64,000 bases of DNA from Orthonyx spaldingii (lineage: Eukaryota > Chordata > Aves > Passeriformes > Orthonychidae), in NCBI GenBank assembly GCA_013397795.1, contig VZTJ01003241.1, positions 1,169,376 to 1,233,375 of the forward strand, in the 5' to 3' direction. Shown one piece after another: positions 35,501 to 49,530 of this stretch (positions within the stretch are counted from its first letter, which is position 1; each line of letters begins with the position of its first letter). The position numbers and the translations under genes are program-made. The notes below the pieces were generated by a model, which was not told where the DNA came from, did not search any database, and worked only from the letters and a program-made list of their open reading frames with translations.

Positions 35501-38500
35501 CCAATTAATTGGGGTTTAGTAGCTTGGCTGGTGCCAAGGGTTCTTGTCACAGGATCAGGCTCTTTGCTTTCCTTCAGCAGGCAGAGGTTCAGAGTGGAAA
35601 GGTGGTATTGGCTGTATGAGCACCAGCTGTTGATTTAATTGCATGCAAATTAATAGCTATGTCTGAGGAGGTGAATCAGAAAGAAAGAAAGTTTTTTTCC
35701 TTGGGAGTTTTTTTTAGGTGGAGAGGAGTAGAAAGGAATTAACTTATTTTTACTTAGACTGAGGGTGGGAAATTCCTATCCTACAGCAGTGGCTACTCTC
35801 ACTCTTTTCGTTACAAAGCTGGGCAAAATGAGGAGTCTGTGTTCTGTGACATGAACAGACTGTTGTATTTTGCCATGGGTTTCTTCTGATGTACTAACAA
35901 ACCAAGGCATCCCCTTTTCTCCTTCTCCATCCCTAACCAAAGGGGAAGGGTTTGTTTTCCTTGTGAGACCTGTCAAAGTTTAGTTTGGACATCAAAACTC
36001 CCTTGTGTTAGGGGGTCACATTTAGGTCATAGACTCCGCCACTGACTTGCCGTGTTGCCACCAAATGTCACTTCTGCTTTCTGTTCTTGGCTTTGCTAAT
36101 TCCACTGATGTTTACCCACATCTCTTTGAAGTTTTCCTGGTTAAACCATCTGTCAGAGCAAAATTCTGCTTTCCTCTGGCTGCACAGTCCAAGGAGGCTG
36201 GACTGTAGTCTTGGTTTGGGTGGAACAGGGTTTGCAGAAGGCATGATTTGCATTTTGAGTTTGCCCTGATAAGACTTTTTCCTCCTCCTAAGTTAAGCTC
36301 CAATAGGCGGAGCATAGCAGGAGGAAACACCTGGAGTGAAATCTCAGCCCTGTTGAAGCAGGTGAGAGTCTATACTAATGAGCAGTACCCAAGAACCTTA
36401 AAGCAAATTTAAATACAGCTGTCATCAGGATTCAGCTATCAGAGGCTCCCTGCTCTGTAAAAACTCTGTAGATGGGGAGGGAGCCTTTCTATAAAAATGG
36501 TAGATGCAGAAAACTTTCTTATTGAGAAGTATTACATCTACTTACTTGAGAGAAGTTCCTTACTGATTTTCCTGTAGGGTCTTTCTGTCTCTTCAAAGCT
36601 TCTATGTTTTTTACTTGTCTTTGCTTAGGGTAGGATGGTTTGGTGGCAGTCTGCCTTGTTGTGCCAGTGAAGAACAAATAGCCTGAAGAGCAACAAGTAT
36701 TGTTCGCCTACTGATCTGGCAGGAAAATTAACGTTTTGTTTTTTTTTTCCTGGGGGACTCCCCAGATGACAAAGACAGGGCTTTTTCCTTTATGTCTGTT
36801 AGCTTGCTTTCTCAAGAATACAGGGCTTAGGGGATGGGTAGAGTCTCAAAGGTACTTTGTGCCTAAAGGTTGCTGGAAAACAGGCACTGGATACAGGAGG
36901 AAGATCTGAATTAATGCCCCTAACGTTCGGATGATTCCAGTATGAGCTCAGGCTGTATTACTGGTATCAGATAATCTGCATGGTACAGGGAGGAGGTGAA
37001 ATAGGAAACCAGGCTCCACATGTTTCCTTGCCCATGGAATGGTTTGATTGGCAGGGCACTTACAGTGCCCTGCTGAAGGTGCCCTTCTGTCTGGCTATTG
37101 GCAACAGATATCTTATATAAAGCAGAATCTCATGGATGGATGCATTTTCTGATTGGAAAAGGCCCAACCCTATTCCTGGTCACTTTATCTTCCCTGTGAG
37201 TTCTAGTCTTGCAAACATTCCTCTTCAGTGCAGTTCTTGTGAGATCAGGTTTATAAAGCAGGATCTGGAAGATCTCTTTTCACTGAGGACCCTTAATGAG
37301 GCTCTAGGCCATATAGAGTTAGTGTTACAGACCTTGTCTCTCAGGGCGTGACATCAAAGCTTGTCTGGCCTCTCCCTCCATCCTGCATGCTAACTGTTAG
37401 GCAAGGTTTGTGTTTCCAGGCACAGATGTTCGTTTTCTTTCCAACATCATGATTGCTCTTTGCATGTGACTAGAAAAGGAGATGGCTGGCCAAGCCATTG
37501 GGAAAAGTTGGGTGCAGCCTGAGATGTTCAGCATCTAACTGGACTAGGGTCTTTGGGAATAATGCAAGTTTTCCTTTGTTCATGACTCTTTGGATGGAGA
37601 CACAAGACCCTGTTGCTTGGGATCAAATGGATAATAAAGTAGTGGTTCTAGAAACATTTGGAGTGACAAGAGGGTACCTTAGGTTAACAGGTATTAGAAT
37701 GGTTATTTTTTTCCACTGTTGTGATGGTGGCCAGACACCTGAGCTGCGTGTTGTGCGAGTTCTGCAACTTTGCAAGGATCTTCTTACAGTCCTGGCTCTC
37801 TACCTGTACACAGAGGGATCAGCCTGTCTTCTCAGAAGATCTGTACTGGCACTTGACATGATCACAAAGCCAGACTCAGTTTGCCCAAGCAGAACAGACA
37901 GGTCCGTCACCCTGAACTGGCCCCAGCTCAGCCCCCTAAGCAGGCTGGCCACTTCAGGGTGTGCAGACCAGCAGCTTCTAATGGGGGATAAGACTCTATT
38001 AATGTTGACCAGTAAACTACGTTCTCTACCCCAGAACAATGAGATGGGAACAAATATTAAAATACAAATAAAGCCTCCTTGGAGCACTGCTGGCAGGTAG
38101 AATAGTGCATCAAGGTCTATTCTGACTTCAGGCTGTTTTAGCCTTTTCTTGAGGGACTGTATATTTGGGGTTCTCCAGTGCCATCAAACCTGTACCATTC
38201 TGGCATTCCTACTGCTGAGCTAAAAGGGGACATCTCTCACAGGAAGGGATTGGGAGAGAGAAGAAACTCATTTCCATTGTCTCGCTAGTCAAAATCATTT
38301 TTAAATATGGTATTAGTTGAGTACTTAATACTGTCAGAAGAGGAGAGAGGAACCTCTGCAGATTTGCCTGAACTGTTGGCAGTGGCACAAGGGATGAATA
38401 AATCTTGTCAGGTGTCTTTTCAGCAGGTGCATCCAAGTGGCTGGTGGAGCTCAGACAGTTCAGGTTTCCCTGGGCACTTTCCTAGCCTCTGAAGCTGTTT

Positions 38501-41500
38501 GATCTTCACAAAGCTGGCAAGTACTGCAGGGTAGGTCCCGTGCTGCATTCCTGGAGAAAAACTTGAAATGCATTTATTAGCAGAAAATAGGATTGATAAG
38601 TAATTTTTTTTTGTTGTTTTGGGTGATATTTTCATCATGCCAACTTACTTGCATAGTTTTGTTTCTTAGCTGCTGCTCAGAAAGTACCTCTCTTTAGATT
38701 TGTGGTTCTATGATCTGAAGGAACAGCCCTGGTAGTTGGGAATAGAAATTCTTCGACCTGCTTAAGTTGTACAGTTGTTTATTTTTTTTCTCTCTTTTTC
38801 TTTCCTTCGTTTTACTTTTTCTGAGTTTCTCCTTTATTATGTTGGGAGCTTGCATTCAGGAAGGGTTTGCCAGGGCAGAGAGTTGCATTTTGTGGAAAAC
38901 TTGGAACCCAGAGCTTGGGGCATTCACAGACCTAGACAGAGGTCTCACAGAATCACTATGAAGCAGCTTTATGAAACGAGGAATAGGTACTGTGTTTGCT
39001 CAGAGCTCAGATCTCTGCTAGTACCCATGTGCAGCATAGAATTTTCTACTGTTTAGGCTGGGCTGGAGTAAACTTTACTCAGACCTGTGGCTGGGAGGTT
39101 AAAGTTTCTGAAAGTCGGCTTTTACACAGAAGTGCCGTTGGGAGAGTCATGAAAGCCAGACAGTGTCGCCTTTCTTTTTGTCCCATTCTTTACAAGAAAG
39201 GAGAAGTCTGCGTGGTAGTGTGTTCTTATTATAGGCTGCCAGGCAGGATGGAGAGTGCAAACTTCACCAGTAAGGAGGAAAGCAATGCTTAACAGCAACT
39301 AATCCCTCTGTGAAAACCACGGGCTGTATTTAATCTCTTGATACACAGAAGTGCTGCCCTGTCTGCAAGGATTTGACATGCAGTTTCAGAAAGCTGGTAA
39401 CCTGTTCTGAAATTATTTATTTTTTGGTAATTCTGCATTGATCATGTTTGGTTTATTTTAAATAGGTTTAGAACTGTCTGTTAAACTTGCTTTAAGAGCC
39501 GCATCAGTTTCTCAGTTGTTTTCGAAGTTAGCTCTTCAGGAGGGAGATTAGAGGTTGATACAGCTGAAATACAAACATTTTTCACTGGGCAATTCCTAAT
39601 ACTCTGCTTTGGAACTGTATTAGACGGAGCTGAATGCTTCTTTGCCAGCAGGGATGAAAAGGGAACTTCAATGGGACAGAAACTACAGTGTTTGAAAACA
39701 GCTAAAAGTGTTTATGCTTTTGCTGGTTTTTTTTCTTTTTCCTTTGTGCTACCTGGTTTGATTGCACATTTTATCAGGCCAGGAACAATAATGTGTGACT
39801 TAACCAACTCAGAACTGAGTTGGATGGTATTTGCAGAGTGAAATAGCAATTCTTCCCCTTGGATTTACTTGGAATGGTGCCAGCAGCAGATGTAAACTTA
39901 CACCAAGTAGTTATAAATACTGACGTTTGAAGAAAATGTAGATCTCTGCATCTTCTTACTTAACAAATATGCTGGTCATGTAGCTCTCCAGTACCCTTGT
40001 AGGTAAAGTTAACCATTCCTATAAGTTGTTATAACTACTTAAGTCTTGATCCTTCCAGCTCCGTGAGTCTTGAGTGTGGAAGGACCAACCTTATTTCCGC
40101 TCCTGCTTCTTCAGTCATTGTGGGGAAAAAATGGGCAAAACCTTGAGGGGAATAAAAGAGTATGTTTTAAAAATAATGCAGGGAATTCCTTTCCTGGAAT
40201 TTGAACGTTCAGCTCATTAATTTTGAATTTTCATGCAGTAAAGTGTTGTCTTGGAGAGATACTCTTTCCCCACTGTGGGTGCAACATGACCCCTTGGTCC
40301 AAGTGTTGAGTCTGACACAAGACCCAAAAGAGGTTTGAGTTATTGTACTGAGGGACAGCATATTTCAAAGGTTGCTTGAAAATACATTTTTGAAAGAATT
40401 CTTTTGAGAGAGATGGCAGCTTCCATAAGAGGAACAGTGCTCAAGGAGAGTGTAAAACCATTCAGGTGGAGAAATACACTTGGGTGTATTTCCTCAGCAG
40501 AGGAGTGAAATGACTATTCTTTGGTGTATTGAACCGACTTCTGCCGTAGAAGAATACTAGGAATTTTTCTTTTTTTTGTCTGTTTAGACTGGACAGCCAT
40601 TGTGAAAGGCCAAGCTTAACTGTGTGTTAATAAACTAGAGCTTTTAAAAGGATGTACTCACTCTGATAATGTTTTCTTCATCGTACATGCAGTCAGTATG
40701 ACTGTTTGTTAATATCTGCAGTGTAATTGCATTGTGTATTGCCAAAAAAGGCCATTCCCTATTCTGAAACAGTTCCAATATAAATATTGGACAGTCTCAG
40801 TTAATAAAGATAGTTCTGGTTTGTTGCAGTAAAAGTGTATTCCAAAAGACTAAAAGGGTTTTCAGATATTTTTGCAGAAGTTTGATATGGATTGTTTTGT
40901 AGGCAAAGGTGCAGGGCTGTTTTTGAACAGTAGAATTTTATGAAAATGGTTGAAGAAAGTGGAAAAAAAGATTGTCTTTCTTTGGAGAGGAAGAACAGTT
41001 TATGTGCAGGGCTGGGAGGGGAGGGTTTGGAGACCTGAGTGTGGTGGGAGTCAGAAGGTCATAGGGGTGACGTGATCCATCAGTCACAGAGCTCTGGAAT
41101 GGTGTGCTGCACCCAATTGCTCATGGTCTGGGACTTCTCAGTGAATGGATATCAGAGCCAGTTGCCAGACTAGAACTTTTTGCCAAGCTGGAGGCTTTTG
41201 CTCTCCTTATTCCATGACCCTTGGTGGCCATAAATAATTCAGGAAGGAAGTGTGCCTTAGCAGGGCTGGATGCCCTTACCATGAGGCTGTGGATATAGTA
41301 GGTTAAAAGAGCTGCTTTGTCATGCTGGGTGAAGGTGACTTAGAACTGGAGTGTTTTAGCTGGAATGTCTTCTTAGCTGACAGTTCCAAGTCTCCAGTTG
41401 AGGCCTTAATTTTGGAGGAGGCTCTTTGGGGAGCATTTTGTGGTGATTTTCCTCTCCAAAACCAGTGTGGCCCAGATTCTTAACAAGTGCTCTGGCAAAG

Positions 41501-44116
41501 AAGCCGATGGACTTAACACTCATTCACAGCTGGAGGACTTGTCCTATCAGGCCTGGTTGTCTAATTTGCTGTTCCTCACCCTTCAGCTGTGCTGAAGTAA
41601 AAGCAGTCTTCTTGGGTGGAAAGGAGAAGAGCTGTTCAAAAGCTTCTTGGGAAGAACCAAGAGCTGATCATCTGTTGATCCATATGTTCACACTTGGATG
41701 GGACAAACCACGTTCTGTAACTCAACCTGGCCCTGGAGGGCACTGTTCTGAAATCCCCCATGTCCGATCCCTTGCAGCTATCGCCTTCCAGCTCAGGGAA
41801 TTCCAATAGCTGATCCAAATGCCTGTGTCTTTCCTTCACCCCATCGTGCATGGAGTGTGTTTCAAATCTGTCCTGCATCTGAGAAACTCTCATCCTTGTT
41901 CAGCAAGGTAGTTGTGAACCTGTGAAGGAGCTTTACTGGCCTCTTAGGGGCTGTGCATCCAGTCTGGCCCTTCTGGAGTCCCTCTCTAGCATTGTTTTGC
42001 CTTATAAGAGCTCTTCCACCCCTCTCCCTCCTAACATGCACCTGCTCCTTTATCTCTTTCTCCAGCTCAGGCATGGCCTCAAATGCCTTTTACGTTTTTT
42101 CCTGATTTGGTTGCTTCACTTTGCATCAGGGCCTGTGTAAAAATAAAAATACTTCTTGCAAAAGTATCAGCATTTAAAATGAGTGTTGCAGAGGAGGCGG
42201 CAGAGGAATTGAGAAGGGGGATTTGTGCAAACAACACTGTTTATACTATCTATTCCTCTTGCTAGTGTTACTGTTGGCTATAGATAGGGTTTAATTAAGC
42301 TATGTTAAATAATGCCTACCCAAGTAATAGACATTGATGTTGTTGAAGTCCTGTTGCCTGGAATGTCACTTTCATGCCAACTGAATTAAGTGATGCCATT
42401 TGGCTTTATTAACTACAGAGCTGTGATGTAGTGACTATCTAGCTCCACTGTTGTGCCACTTTTTTTGGTCTCTGGTGTCTGCTTAAGGCTGGGGCAGACA
42501 AAGGGAGGGTGGAAATTTACCTGCTTTCTTGGAGACTGAAACTTCCTTCTCCTTTATTTTCAGGGTATTGATAGATACGTATTCTCTCCAGTTTTTGCTT
42601 TGTTGAATAGCATGAACTCGGGAATGCAGTGTTTTTAGCTGCCTACTTTGAATAAGAGCAAACCAAGTAGAAAAAAAAAATTGCCCAGAAAGTTATGAAT
42701 TAGGCATATAGCTGCATATGGCTAAGATGATCTGGTGTCAGCAGCACACCTGAGAGCTGAGGGGTCAGTGGTCTGTCTCTGGGGCAGTTATGTGGCAGAG
42801 TGATGGTAGAGTGGTACCTATGTGCAGTTTCTGCACCCCAGACTTGACAGAGCAAGACTGACCCCAGCAGAGCCTGTGTGTCTCCTGGTGAAGCTGTTTG
42901 CAGCACCTCAGGAATTGGGCCATCTGCTTAAAGTGTCAAGATTAAAGCATTCAAAGTCTGAAAACTCTGGCTTAAGCTCTTAAGATTCTTAATCTCCCAC
43001 ACTTCTCCAGGCCGGTGCCTGCTTCTGGCATTGGGTTTGTTCTGGTGAGAGAAGTGACCACTTCTGAATGGTTACCTTGCTGCCTTGTCTTCTGCTCTGT
43101 GAAGTTGCTGCTGGAGCACTTTGTTTATGTCTCCATGTGCTTGCCTTAGATGAAGTCCTGTCTTTACAGACTGAAGTTTAAACTCACCCAGCTGCTCCTG
43201 CTGGGGCAGCTGTTTCACATCACTCTTAAACCACCTCTACCACTGAGATGCGTCATCTCTAGCTGCACCTTTTCCTCCTCTAGTCTGCATTCTGCTGCTC
43301 CATTACCAACCCTCTGGTTGTGCTGCTTTACGTGTTTTTCTTTCAAGTCTCTTCTCTCATAGGTACATTTGATGTTAAGATCTGGATGGGGGATTAGAGG
43401 GGCAGCAAAAGGTATGGGAACAGGGAAAAGACCAGCAATCCACAGGACCCCAGGGCAGTGGGATGGTGCCTGAGCTGGGGCATTGGCCTCTGTCCCTGCT
43501 CAGCTCAACTAGACCTGTAGCTAGCACCCAACTTCTTAATGTTACATTCTCTTTAGCTTATATACTGACTCTCTGAAACCCCCAACTGAAGGCTATAAAA
43601 ATAGATGAGGAAAAAATTGGAAATGAGGTTTAAATCACATTTGCCAGGATTTGTTTTATTTCTCAAAAGCTTGGGTGGTGAAAAAGTAGAACATTTTCAT
43701 ATCCTTAAAGATAAATAGGGGGAATGAAGAGTAAAGGGTAGAAGAGGGAAATATCTGTGCTTTCTTTTTAACTGCTAAAATCTGTAAAGAAAAGGAAAAG
43801 ATAAATAAAACTCAGTATTTTTTTCCTAATAAGCTTTTATATAGCAAGACAATCTTGTGCATTTATAGAAGGGAGGAAGAAGAGTCCACTTAATAACACA
43901 GTGAGTTAGACCTGGAGGGAAGATGATGTATCAGCTGAGTATTTGGGGATGGGTGAGGGGGTGGGAACACAGATATATTTAAGAAAGAAGAAAGCAAGAA
44001 ATAATCCTTGTTTCACTTTGTTATATAATGTTGGGTATAGCTCAGAACAAACCCTTGAATTCAGTGCTTGGGCTGTACCTACAGGGCAGGCATAATGCAA
44101 AATGACCTAAAGAAAT

Positions 44117-44133
44117 GAGAGAGAGAGAGAGAG
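44117..44133. repeat. (GA)8 microsatellite
   Basis: An uninterrupted GA dinucleotide run in BIN1 intron 1. Confidence 0.95.
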
Positions 44134-47100
44134 GAGTAACATAACAAGATGAATCAACTAATGTAGGAGGAGCCTTTAAAAGGAACCTGCTTCTGAAGGT
44201 GCTTGGATGGCCTCAGGGTAGGCAGACACTGAACTGCATTGCAAGTGTGTGAGTGTAGCACAGTGTGACTGCAGAGACCAAGCATCCTGCCAGTGAGAAG
44301 GGGAATTGCTTTTCTGTGCTGTCTGTCACAGTACCACTCCTGCTGTAGCATCACTTAATTTAGACCTGACTGACGATAGGAGCTAAACTGCAAAAACTGT
44401 GGGTGAAGAGGGAGAGAGAAACAACCTAAAATGTTGAGCATAGTGAAGGGACTAAAATCTTCATATAAAAAAAGCCTGAAATGTCAGGATTCGGGTCAGT
44501 GCTAAATGCGCAGCAAGGGCCCCAGTTCACCATCTTGTGGCTTATCTCGCTTCTAAGTGCCCTCGGTGGGAGAGGAGATGCTTGGTTTGAGCCTGTGGTT
44601 TTGTAAGTAAAAGAATCTTGCCTCTTCACTGATTGGCCATGTGCAAAGGTGGCAAGAGTGCTTGCAAAACATCCAGAGAACCAGGGATTTTTTTGTGTCT
44701 TTCTGTAAACTTGGTGTAGATTGCCTTGAGGAAATGAACTCTTGCATCCTGGAGATGTGTTCTTGCGTTTTCCTAAACTGCCAGTATGACTGTTTTCTAG
44801 AGAAAAGTGATCCTTATAAAGGCTGATATTAGACATATAGAAGGTGCATTAATTTTCTCTTGACACAGTGAATACAGACTTTTAAGCTAGACCTTTGCTT
44901 CTACTCAGATTTCAGTTTAGGTCAAGCAGCTACTATTCACCTATTTTCAAGGCTGGCTTTTTGTTGCAGTTCTGTTGGGCCAGTCTCCCACTTGTACTGG
45001 CCTTTCTGTTGTGAGAGCAGTTTCAGAGGTTAGTGCTCCATCTCAGTCATTTCTGAAAGTCACTTGACGGATTTTTATGTAAGAAGCCACATCCTTAATG
45101 TTAGTGTGCTAACCTAATTCGTTTTGGTTTGTTTTTAATGTTAAGTGGCAGCAAAAATCAGTTGTTGGATGAAAAACTTTGTCTTTATCCTTAACTGTTG
45201 AATGCACTGGACCTGAGCTCCTCAGGCTGGCAGGAATGGGTGAGAAACCTGCCCCCCTTCCAGCCCGTTCATGCTCATGGTGAGCTGACTGTGCCTTTCT
45301 GCACAGAAGGGGGAATGAGGGATGAGGATACAGCTGCACAGATTAATGAAATCTAACTGGCTGTTTTCCTGGGACAAAAGAGAAAATGAAATGATGTTCC
45401 AGCTCCTTGCCACCTTAGTTTCAAGGTATTTGATAGGTGCTAACAGCAGCCTCCCATTTCTGCTGGTTCATGGTGCACCAGTTTGGTTTCTTCTGCAATG
45501 GGTGCCAAAGCCTCCTTTTTAGTTCCTGCTCCAAGGTCAGAGCTACCAGGGAGTCAGAGAGCAGACTGCTGTGATGGTGAAGAGTCCCAATGTCTTCTCC
45601 TTCAGTGTTCCAATGCACTGACTTTTGACAACTGCTGCACAGTATGGATGCTAATGACCCGGACAATTTACCAGGAAAGGAGGGGAAAATCGTGCTGCTA
45701 GCTCTTCTCAAGATGATTTTCTTTCACACAGGCAGAAATGATTCAGCCAAAGTCACTCTTAAATTAGGTGAGATGTTGTCCAGGGGGGAGTGGACGGAAC
45801 ACTTTGATTTAGGACTGCATTAAGTTGCTGTCTAGCCAGGTGTGCTTGTTTCTGCCAGGACGCTCTGCAAAAATGCCTTTTCTGCAGTACTCATGTCCTG
45901 TTCTGCGGAGTCCTCTCCATAAATGGATTATTTAGAGGCTCTGGAGCATAATATTCCCAATCACATTACCTGCAGGGTCACCATGCCCTCTAACACAACT
46001 TGCAGACAGAGAGTGGCTTTGCTCTGTTATGTTTCTAAAGAGCATTACTCTGGTTATCCAGGAGGGTGGATTAAGGAGAATTAATGGATACTTGAGGAAG
46101 GAAGCAAGAGAGAGGTGCTCAGGAGGTGAATTTAAGCTCGCAGAGTTGTTAGCAGAACAGTGCAGTATGCCTGTGAAAAAGTCAACCAAAGAAGCAGCTC
46201 TGTGGAACTGTCCTGCCCTGAAGAGCTTGAGGAGGCAGATTGTAAGGTGCTTGTGTGGGAAGTTGGGTCATTAACACTGTCACTAGTGAATTGTGGTGAT
46301 GTTTGACACACCCAGTAAAGTCTTCTGGAATAAAACATGAAAAAAAGAAAAAAAGATCCTTCTGTCCCTCCAGATTGGAAGGTAAATTGGAATTGCTCTA
46401 AAACCTCTGTGTTTCCTACCTCCAGCCCTCTCCCAGTCCCACCTGGTGGGACAGTAGGGTCTCAAATGGGAGGCAGTTGGATGCTGCACAGGCAGATCCC
46501 CACTGTCCATGAGTGGGCAGGGTTGGTGAGGAGCTGCCCGTCTCTGTGGTGGGCAGAAGGGAGTGAAGGGGTGACCTGGCCTTCAGAAACCTTTTGTTGT
46601 TCAGTGACTGAGAGCGGCACAGTGTGTTGGGAGTTGCACAGGCTTCTTGAGGAAGGGAATGAAAATGTTCTCCTTGTCACTGGAGAAGATTTGGTTGTGT
46701 GAAAGGAACAAATGTGTTTTAGGGAGCTGAATAGAAAAACAGCGTCCAACTGCACTAGAGGTAAGGAAGAACAGGAGAGGGTAAGGGCTGGAGTGGGACT
46801 TCCAGAGGAGGAAATGAGGCTTTTTTCTTTAAGTGAAATGACACTAGTGCCAGCTCTTATCTAGAAAAGGGCTACTTTAGAAGGATAGGAAAGAAAGAGA
46901 CTGCCAAAGAAATCCCTGCAGTGTGATAGTCTACCTTGTTTTTCTGGAGCAGGTGTCTGTGGGGGCTGAGTCCTGCCCTTGGACAGGTTCTTAACACCAC
47001 TGCTGCCCTTAGCAGAGGCTGCCTGTGCAGGGTTCCCCGTGCCTTCCTCACAGCCCTGCAGACACAGATACTGGGCCCTTCAGTCAGCAAGGAACACCAA

Positions 47101-49466
47101 TACAACTTGGTTGCCTGGGTGAGTTAAGGTTTCACCATTATGAATGGGGCTGTGAATGAAAACCAGGATGGGACAGTGGAGTGGCAGGCCTTGGAAATAA
47201 AGCCCTCCTTGAGAGCCTGCAGTGTCTGCCTGCCAGCCTGCGGTGATGGGCAGTGGGAGGGAAAGGGACAGCTGACCCCTCTGTTGCGGGAGGAACCCTG
47301 CAGCACATTCTTCAAGCCCAGGGATGGCACGGGCCTGAAGCCGGTCATGCTGTAGATATGGAAGGGTATCAAAAGCACTGATGGATATTTTTAGCCAGAA
47401 TGAGTAGGAGTAGGGGTTGAAGGGGCCAGAAAAAAAAGAACTGTTCCTGCATTTTCAGTCTCTTGGTGCTGAGGAACCAGGTGTCCTTTTTAAAGGATGA
47501 CTAATTCCTTGTTTCATGGAGTAGAAAACAGAAAGAAAAGCTGGTTTTTTCCTCATCACATGAAACAAGTACTTGTTTTTGGAGGTGAAGTTGTCATGTT
47601 TGGAACCTGCTGCCTTCAGAGCTTCCTGTGGCACTAAGACATGTCTTTGTAATGTAAACATCAGCTCCCTCCCACATGGAAAATCAAAAGACTTGAGTGA
47701 TGTCCCTTTCTTTTTTTAAAAAATTAAGGTTGGAGTTGGATATAAGGCTGTCCAAGCAGAGAGCATTGTTCAGTTGCTCTGGTCTGTTACTGTAGGGTTG
47801 CTTATCAGAGCTGGGCTGTGCATATTTATCTAAGTCCTTCCTGTTCCTTCCCTGACCTGTCCCCCTGTTCCTTCCTCCCATCCCTAAGATTTTTTTTCTG
47901 TGGTGAAGCTACTGGGGAAGATGCAAAAAATGGGAAACCTGGGGTCTGGAAGATGTGCAGACTCTTCTGCCATACTTAAAGCGCTCATGCATAAAGAGTC
48001 TCTGGATGATGGAAGATTAAAAAGTGGAAAGAAGGGTGTGTGTTGAGAGAAGAAACTCTTCTTTAATTTCTTCCCCCTGCTGCCACCTCCCTTAATTTTC
48101 TGATTATAGTAACCTTCTGATGATATTTTTATTCACAGGATATTGTCCCCAGTAATCATGGTAGCCCTTCTGCTCTAACCCCATGTGCGTGTACCAACGT
48201 AGATTTTTAGTATGTTATCCTGAAACTGTGGCCAGGATAAAAAGGCATGTTAACAAGTGGTTGGAAACATGATGAAAATGTATGAAAACAGAATCTGTTT
48301 TCATGGTGACAGGCTGAGATATGAAAATTCATGTATCCTTTCTGCTGCCTTTGCTGTCTGGCTCTATGGCTTCCTTACTAGAACCCATTGATCTGCTTTC
48401 TGTTTGTTGCTGTCATTCTCTCTAGTGTTCCTTCTAGTTGTCAGTCATGCTTGGACTGATTTTGCCATTTTTGTAAAGAAAAAAATAAAAGGTGCAAGTC
48501 AGGATATCCTCTGTTCAATGAACTGTGACTGCTCTGGGAGGGCCTTGCAGGAGCAGGGGAGAGAAGAGGAGGAGGAGGAGATCATGTGAAGTCAGTCAGT
48601 TCCCCTCTCCTTGTGCTTTGTCCTTGGGGCATATTGCACCGATGCAACTCATTTCTCTGGGCTTCAGAACTAGTTCTTGCTAGTAACTTGTGGATGCAGG
48701 AAGAGAAGAGACATTTGGAGTAGCTGTGTTTGTTTACCTGTACTAGTATATCTTGGGACCAATATCTGTGCATCCTGGGTGCTGCAATCCTGTTTTGCCC
48801 AAGCAATAAATCTCACTTTGAGAATGACCGTTTGGGAATGTTGTTTTGAACACTTTATACTGGTTCTCACTTTTTTTCACTTGGTGTCCTTACTTTTTTA
48901 GAAGGAAAAAACCCTGTGTGGCTGAGATGTAGCCTGTGCAAGGCTGACTCAAGGTTGCAAAAGTAAACAGTTTTTTATCCCGCCCTCACCATTACCCAGT
49001 GTTTAAAACCCGGAAGGCTGGAAGAGAGCCAGGAACATAATCAACATCTTTGTCTCCTTCAGCAGTAGCTGAAGGAGCCAGCTGGACTTGCCTACCTGTC
49101 AGAAATTTTATCTTGCAAGAGTGTCGTGCTACCATACACAATGGCCCAGCAGTGGTAAGGGACAGTGTTTGAAGCAGTACAGTTAAGCGCCTGATTTTTT
49201 TATATTGTGCTTCCTCAGAGGCTGTGTGAGAATACTCGCCCCACTGTGACAGAAGGCAAAGGTAATGATACGGAAGGGCATCGTGGTTTGTACAAAACTC
49301 AACAGTGCTCTGTGACAGAGGCAGCTTTTCAGTGCAGATTTTCCTGGGTTTGAAGGGAACTGTGACAGCTTCTCTATTCCTTCTGTAATAAATGTTAATG
49401 ATTATTATTGACCTATATGTAATTTAGGGTAGCTTTGTATCACTGTTGCACACTCCTTGTACAGCT

Positions 49467-49530
49467 ATGGCCAAGTTACTTGTTCTCTAGAGGTCTCATT
49501 CTGACATCTTCAAATAATGAAGAGGAAGTG
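49467..49530 (+). mobile_element. Possible MIR/CORE-SINE fragment
   Basis: About 60 bases (GGCCAAGTTACTTG, then a pyrimidine-rich stretch, CTCATT, CATCTTCAAATAATGAAGA) follow the order of the conserved MIR 3' segment, which reads roughly 'GGCAAGTCACTT ... CTCAGTTTC ... CATCTGTAAAATG'. It is diverged and short. MIR copies predate the bird-mammal split, so survival here is possible. Confidence 0.35.

Noticed and set aside
37498..38100. 200-codon + strand ORF in BIN1 intron 1
   Set aside because: No domain, signal or splice context, with a shadow ORF on the other strand. Long chance frames are expected in 32 kb of moderate-GC intron.
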